Assembly (NCBI GenBank): GCA_025094145.1
Contig: JALLLS010000110.1
Coordinates: forward strand, 33,325 to 97,324
DNA length: 64,000 bases
Direction of reading: 5' to 3'
DNA from: Spinellus fusiger
Taxonomy: Eukaryota > Mucoromycota > Mucoromycetes > Mucorales > Phycomycetaceae
Below the pieces are notes generated by a model that was not told the origin of the DNA, searched no databases, and saw only the letters and a list, made by a program, of their open reading frames with translations. Of the stretch, positions 58,510 to 64,000 are shown in pieces. The stretch's first letter is position 1. Each line of letters begins with the position of its first letter. The position numbers were made by a program, and so were the translations under genes.

Positions 58510-61500
58510 TATATAGTTTGTGCGCGTAAGTAGAGTGAATGAGATGTTGTCTTGTACTCTTATTGTTTTTTATGTGGGTGCTTCAGGTATACGTCGGACT
58601 ATAAACATGTCCGTATCGGACTGGGACTACTAAATAGAATTAGGTTGTTTGTGATCAAATAACAAGCAAAAAAAAACATTGTTTCTTGATCAGTTATATT
58701 TACAGTTATATTGCTCTTGGATTACTTTAATAACAGAGAAAAAACTTCCAAGTACAACTGTATTAATGTTAAAAAGAGTCTTTGAGAAATTTAGAGATTA
58801 TAGTGACATACTAAAATGAGCTAAAGAATCTAACTATCTTGATTTTCAATTCTCAATAACACCCTACTAGTCATAGACAGAATATTTTTATCACACAATA
58901 GAGACACTTGTTAAAGAATGAGAATAATAAATAAACAGATGAGTAATCTAATCAAAATATTCTGTATTATTTATATATGTTCAATCTATGTGTCTTTTCT
59001 CTTGGGATTGCTACAGATGCATGAGTTTTCTATATAGATTCAAATAAGAAATTATGTAATGTTATTGAGGGGAAAACTACAATTAAACTACTAATACATT
59101 GTATACATAGTATACATAGTATTTTCAATCAACAGTATTAGTAAGAATAATGAATATCTATAAAATTATACTCTTTCACTTCAATTCTTAATAAATAAAC
59201 CTGTTATGGACAAACAGAGACTACCTAATGCTATGCTTAAACAAAAGATAGGGAATATGACGAGATATTTAATAAAAATAAAACCAGCATCAGACTAACT
59301 AACTTCATTTGTGTAAGGAATTAATAGGGTTTTACAACATAAAGTTATATAATCAGTGTATGATCTAAAACTCAATCATTATGTATATTCACAGATTCTG
59401 GTTTATATATAGATTCTAATTATTGGTATGCTTTGCATATATATTTTTAGCTAATATACACATAGACTATTTTTATATTAGTAAAAGTCCGTGATTTAGT
59501 ACACTAGAAACGTATACTATTGTTGGTATATTTGATAAAGTATAGGCTGTGTGTGATAAACAATAGTAGCTAGAATCAACAATTGATTTTCTACTGATAT
59601 TTAGCGATAGTGTTGCGCTACGTTTGCTTGTTATCATTAAGTCTTACTCCAAGATTTGTGACTTATCATGATCCTTCATGACATAAAGTGTTTAGAAAGG
59701 CCACTTCAGAAGAACTATTTGATCCTAGTTAATGGTATATCACCAAGATATCAATCAAAGCGCCTTAATGATGATGATGGAACATAATCTAACAGTGACA
59801 CGTATATACCTAATGATATGTAACTTTATTTAAGTATACATGTGAAAAAGAGAAGAGATAGTTTGTATACAGTATATGATTATAGTATGGAATGTATTTT
59901 TTTATACTTGAAAACTCCACCGGTGAAAAATAGAGGTATATTTATGTTAGTTAAAGGAATAAAATGAGTAAAGTAAAAGCATAAAGACAACGACTAGTTC
60001 TCTCAGCGACTTGACTGCCGTCCAGTGTCATTTGAGTGCAACTAGTCTTTATACAGCCAATTGTCGTTAACCATCGACAAATAATATGCAATTCCAGAAG
60101 TTAAACATTTTGAGAATTTGGTTGTCGGTGTCACTCACAAGCAGTACACACAGTACAAATAGCTCACTATCGAGTGCACTTAAGATTTTACTCACACACA
60201 CTTCTCAATTTGATCCGTTCAACTCAGTCACATTAGACAACCTACATCGGGATCACGCATAATCAACCGGCTTCAAGACGCCATCAAAAGATAGACTCAA
60301 TGCGAGGTTCACTTTTGATGAGTGTGTCATTATTATATTATTGTTAATATTGATTTTCATTTTATTATTATTATTTTGCCACCCCACAATGTAAGTAATG
60401 AACTGGGAAAAGGGGCAAGACCTTAGAAACCTTCGGACTATAATAAAACTAATGCCTTGTCACTGAATCAATCAACCTATATAAGTCTCATATAGAGTGC
60501 AAAGGAATTTGTAAAGAAAAAGAAAAAGAAAAGAGGAAAGGTGAATTCTGGTCGCCTATCTATAGTCTTTGAAAAGAGTATCTGACTATTAAATCTGTGG
60601 CTCCTACTCTTCCGATAATTTTTTTTACTTCAGCTGATTGTAAAAAAAGAAAAAAAAAGACAGTCTCTTTGATTGCTTTTCTTTTAGTAATAGTGTGTCT
60701 GATTCTGTTGAATCAATTTGTTTTATACCAAATTAAAAATATTGAGAATACTATAGTGGTTTTGTGTGCTTGTGTGAGATGGATTCAAAAGACAAAAGAA
60801 ATAGTGTTATGCTATTGGTTTAAAAGGAGATTTCAAGTATACAGTCGGAGTACTTTTAACAATCACTCATAGAGTACTAGCGGTGGATAAGATCCATCAT
60901 TGATACAAAGACCTTGTATTCATAACGGCAGTAAACAGTCGGCGAAATAATCATCTGCATTAATGCAAGCCTACAAAGTCGACATAACTATTCTGTTGCC
61001 TATCTCTTATAATGTCATTCAAACTCAATGGATACCTATTGTTCTATACAATAGTATTTAGAATGAAATAAATAGCCTGAATCCATATTTTTTTATATAA
61101 AAGTACAGAAGTATTAAAAGTGAATGGATTGAGAGTGTTTGACACTATAGCTTTATCAAAGGTGTGATAGGCTATACCAAAGTCTATAGTCAATACAGTC
61201 TTGAGCAAACAATGGATTAACATCAGCCAGCCAAACTGGTATGACAGAAATAATGTAAGAAACTCAAGCTATACAGTGATATGACAATGAGTAGACATAT
61301 GTCTATGATTGTTATTTCATTTTTTAATAAATAAATAAAAGCCTGGCTATTGTTTATAACATTATTATACACTACAGTCAATACAGAGGGTTTATATTCC
61401 CATGCTACACGATAATTAAATTAAGGGATAGACTGTTAGTCCAAGTACAAAAAACTGTATTCTGAAAAACAATATTCAAGTTATGTGTTTGCTTGATGGC

Positions 61501-61850
61501 CAAATTCAATAAAAAGAAAGACTGTCACTACTGAAAGGCTTATATCATGTCCATGGTGCTTTCCATTTACTACTAATACAGTTATGATGGGTGAACGAGC
61601 ATCTTCATTAGACCCCTTATCACTGACACTCCACAATATTTGTTTAGTGAATCACAATGTGCACCTATGAGAGATAATGGCAAATTTGAATTTCAATTAA
61701 ATTGTATACATTACCTATCCTATAGTGCTTTAACTGAAAAAAAGAAGTATAATGGTACCAATAGTATGGTATAAGACATATTTAATAATGAAATCAATGA
61801 GTGTATGGACGAATTAAAAGGCAATAGAGACCAAAGAAGATGCTTTGCCT
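58510..61850. other. Gene desert
   Basis: 3.3 kb AT-rich. The only longer frame (60597-60872, 91 codons, hydrophobic centre) starts without a good context and has no recognised family. No gene can be supported. Confidence 0.4.
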
Positions 61851-61859
61851 TTATTTTTG

Positions 61860-62040
61860 CATTAGTTTACACTAAAACCATATCGATAATCACAACATAA
61901 AAGAAAATAGCTACAAAGCACATACCAATCAACTAGTACATAAATTTAAGTCAGGAGAATTATATAGACAGATTTCTATTGGCCTATCTATAGCCCTGAT
62001 CTAGACTCAATTGAGCACAATTTGTGTTGAATGCATAATA
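61860..62040 (+). pseudogene. Tc1-type transposase scrap
   Basis: A frame around 61985-62025 reads WPIYSPDLDSIEHNL, the third catalytic motif of Tc1 transposases (WPSQSPDLNPIEHLW). It is preceded by weakly similar DNH-containing sequence and followed by a stop. Terminal repeats were not found. A highly decayed fragment. Confidence 0.55.
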
Positions 62041-62059
62041 ATATGTATACTAGAGGGAT

Positions 62060-63300
62060 TCCATAGACCTCTGTTAGAGACCTGAATGCCGTCGTCATAT
62101 TAGAATATAATTCAGTACACAATGGATATACTGTCAGTCTCATTTCTAGAATATTTTAAAGGTGATATACCTTGTTTCTTATATATAAAATCCATTTCTT
62201 TACTAATTGAAAGTTTGAAGGCTCTGGCCAAGAAAATCACAAGGCTATAGTAATATAAAGGTAGTGTATGCAAATAGAAAAGATCGCCCTGGATTTGAGC
62301 TCCGTGCCATATCTCACTCTTACCAGCGTAAAACAGACTCTGTTTTCTTTATCTCATACTATTTTGTTTAAAGAATAGACACCAAAGCCATTATATGTTT
62401 GGCTTGTCTTGGAATTAAGTGAAAAACTAAAAAAAAAAAGAATGGGCCATTAAAGACTAGAAAAGATAATAGAATAGTAATAATAATAATAAATGAATGA
62501 TTACTCAAGCATGGTCATGTCTTTATAGCCAATAATTTGATCGCCCTAAAAACTATAGCATATAACACACATCTTCTTAGCTATTAGACACACCACTATT
62601 TCTTTGTCAATATTAGGCGTTTTGTTGACTGAGTGACACTCAGTATGAGGGCAGTAGATCTGATGAGGATGATGGACAATCGTCCATCATTAGCAACTCT
62701 AATAGCTTGTTGTTGCTACATGATTACATTGGTGTGGAAGAACCCTCTGGCTGTTGTGTTCCGACTTCAATCCAAAGATTTTTCATGAATTGGTCAACAT
62801 GAGTAGTATGCTGTGGCATTCAGAATACTCTATGAAAGCTTGAGTGCACACAAGTACCATAGTACATCTCTGTATCATCTCACTGATTGGTCGTAACTAC
62901 AAATCAACCTTCTAAGCTCAGTGTACCATAGGATAAATCATCTACACCAACCATACGGTTGCATCTATCAATAAGCTATGCCATGGACTAATCATTAACT
63001 ACCAAAAGGTAGAATGCCACTAAAGGATAAGCACCCACAAAAAGTATAAATAATGAACCACTCTTCACTTAATAAAAATTATCTTTGTTCAGTCTTGTTA
63101 TTTTCTACTTGTCTGAATAATCAGACAGAGGGTCTGGCAGGTACTGGTGCAGGAGGTTGCTTGATGTTTGGTGGTTGGACAGGATCCATAGTTGGTGTAT
63201 CCTGTGTACTATGTGGGTGGGTAGGGATTATTGCTGATTGATGGATGTTACTTATGTTGAATTTTTACTCGTTTGGGGTAATATTGATTACATGAAGAGT
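62060..63300. other. Spacer, no gene
   Basis: No supportable gene. The ORF at 63053-63241 is Gly/Val/Cys-rich, short and without homology that I recognise. Confidence 0.4.
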
Positions 63301-63304
63301 TATC

Positions 63305-63308
63305 AAAA
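63305..63308 (-). terminator. Pol III terminator of tRNA-Leu
   Basis: TTTT on the minus strand, one nucleotide after the mature tRNA 3' end. Confidence 0.7.
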
Positions 63309-63309
63309 T

Positions 63310-63390
63310 AGTGGCTGCGAGATTCGAACTCGCGCCTCCGAAGAGAACAGGGCCTAAACCTGCCGCCTTAGGCCACTCGGCCAAACCACT
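63310..63390 (-). tRNA. tRNA-Leu (anticodon UAG)
   Basis: An 81-nt class II tRNA on the minus strand. The acceptor stem AGTGGTT pairs with AGCCACT (one G-T pair). The D-arm contains GGCCGAGTGG (A box). The anticodon stem GCAGG/CCTGT encloses the loop TTTAGGC, giving anticodon TAG. A long variable arm with TCTTCGGAG follows, and the T-arm GCGAGTTCGAATCTCGC carries the B box. No intron. Reads CUA leucine codons. Confidence 0.95.
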
Positions 63391-63400
63391 CTATTGATCT

Positions 63401-63736
63401 TTGTCCGTGCTAGACACTGTTCTATCAAATAGAGTAATACTATTGGCTGCACATGTCTTCCCTTTTTGGAACACACATTATCCTGTGTGGATACACACAG
63501 ATAATATAATATAATTAATAAGATAAATGCTAATGCAATATATTGTCTTGGCTTAACATGTTCACTGTGAAGAGAACATGTTAAGCCAAGACAATATATT
63601 GCATTAGCATTTATCTTATTAATTATATTATATTATCTGTGTGTATCCACACAGGATAATGTGTGTTCCAAAAAGGGAAGACATGTGCAGCCAATAGTAT
63701 TACTCTATTTGATAGAACAGTGTCTAGCACAGACAA
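63401..63736. repeat. Near-perfect palindrome between two tRNA genes
   Basis: Two 163-bp arms (63401-63563 and 63574-63736) are inverted copies with, as far as I can read, one mismatch near the outer end, around a 10-nt spacer ACTGTGAAGA. Each arm ends exactly 10 bp from the 5' end of a tRNA gene (63390 and 63747). Confidence 0.95.
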
Positions 63737-63746
63737 CAATATGGTT

Positions 63747-63828
63747 GACAACTTGTCCGAGTGGTTAAGGAGTGTGACTCGAAATCACATAGGCTTTGCC
63801 TGCGCAGGTTCAAATCCTGCAGTTGTCG
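63747..63828 (+). tRNA. tRNA-Ser (anticodon CGA)
   Basis: An 82-nt class II tRNA. The acceptor stem GACAACT pairs with AGTTGTC, followed by discriminator G. The D-arm contains TGTCCGAGTGG (A box). The anticodon stem TGTGA/TCACA encloses the loop CTCGAAA, giving anticodon CGA. The variable arm TAGGCTTTGCCT and T-arm GCAGGTTCAAATCCTGC (B box) complete it. No intron. Reads UCG serine codons. Confidence 0.96.
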
Positions 63829-63866
63829 TTCTGTTCCAGAGCACTCTAGAGTGTAATTTACTTATG

Positions 63867-63873
63867 TTTTTTT
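63867..63873 (+). terminator. Pol III terminator candidate of tRNA-Ser
   Basis: A run of seven T about 39 nt downstream of the mature tRNA-Ser 3' end, the first T run of four or more. Confidence 0.6.
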
Positions 63874-64000
63874 ACCTTATTGTTATTAAGGGGAGCAGAT
63901 TGAATATGACTGCTATTCGTGTTTGTGAATATTCACTAAGATAATAAGAATCATTTCCAATAGGCTATTGTAATTCCATTTTTCTTCATTAATAAAATGC

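Noticed and set aside
60597..60872. 91-codon hydrophobic ORF in the right-hand desert
   Set aside because: Low-complexity lysine and AT-biased hydrophobic residues, no conserved motif, no promoter signal.
63053..63241. Gly-rich 62-codon ORF near the tRNA genes
   Set aside because: Short, no homology recognised, codon pattern reflects a local GGT/GTA-rich stretch.

Overview
The window looks like nuclear DNA of an early-diverging filamentous fungus, most likely a member of the Mucoromycota (Mucorales, Phycomyces/Mucor type). The reasons are intron-dense genes with introns of about 38-90 nt bearing GT(A/G)AG donors, fungus-specific genes (Chs7-type chitin synthase chaperone, kexin, Dot1, RSC8/Swi3), AT-rich gene-poor stretches full of decayed Tc1/mariner, Helitron and TnpB-like (Fanzor) elements, and nuclear tRNA genes. 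The placement rests on protein and intron style read by eye; no database search was possible.

Layout. 1-860: 5' part of an MFS sugar transporter running off the left edge. 0.9-30.6 kb: a transposon-rich island with few intact genes (a G-protein alpha subunit at 20.5-21.7 kb, a type II membrane glycosyltransferase at 24.6-25.6 kb, perhaps a small TATA-driven gene at 14 kb). The rest is remnants: several copies of a TA-flanked terminal-inverted-repeat element, three fragments of TnpB-like/Fanzor genes, two Tc1 copies, a second kind of DDE transposase and a Helitron-type helicase. 30.6-58.5 kb: a compact block of 13 intron-containing genes. In order: Chs7, Glo3-type ArfGAP, a C78 peptidase, glycerol kinase, a zinc CDF transporter, insulysin/Ste23, an AlkB1-like dioxygenase, kexin, vacuolar alkaline phosphatase, APS kinase, Dot1, Trm7 and an RSC8/Swi3 SWIRM-SANT protein. 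58.5-63.3 kb: another gene desert with a Tc1 fragment. 63.3-63.8 kb: divergent tRNA-Leu(UAG) and tRNA-Ser(CGA) genes separated by a near-perfect 163-bp-arm palindrome.

The gene block is mostly housekeeping: cell-wall chitin export, Golgi-ER traffic, glycerol, zinc and sulfate metabolism, secretory proteolysis, chromatin and tRNA modification. Spacing is tight. Insulysin/AlkB1 (105 bp) and Dot1/Trm7 (241 bp) are divergent pairs with shared promoters. C78/glycerol kinase, kexin/phosphatase, APS kinase/Dot1 and Trm7/RSC8 are convergent pairs.

The most unusual content is (1) a 2.8-kb element at 6791-9558 with matching terminal inverted repeats and TA target duplications that encloses a decayed Fanzor gene, with Fanzor-free short copies of the same repeat nearby; (2) a third TnpB-like remnant of a different lineage at 26.0-26.7 kb whose RuvC-III codons form one arm of an inverted repeat; and (3) the tRNA-flanked palindrome. 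All Fanzor copies here are broken, so they are fossils rather than working nucleases.
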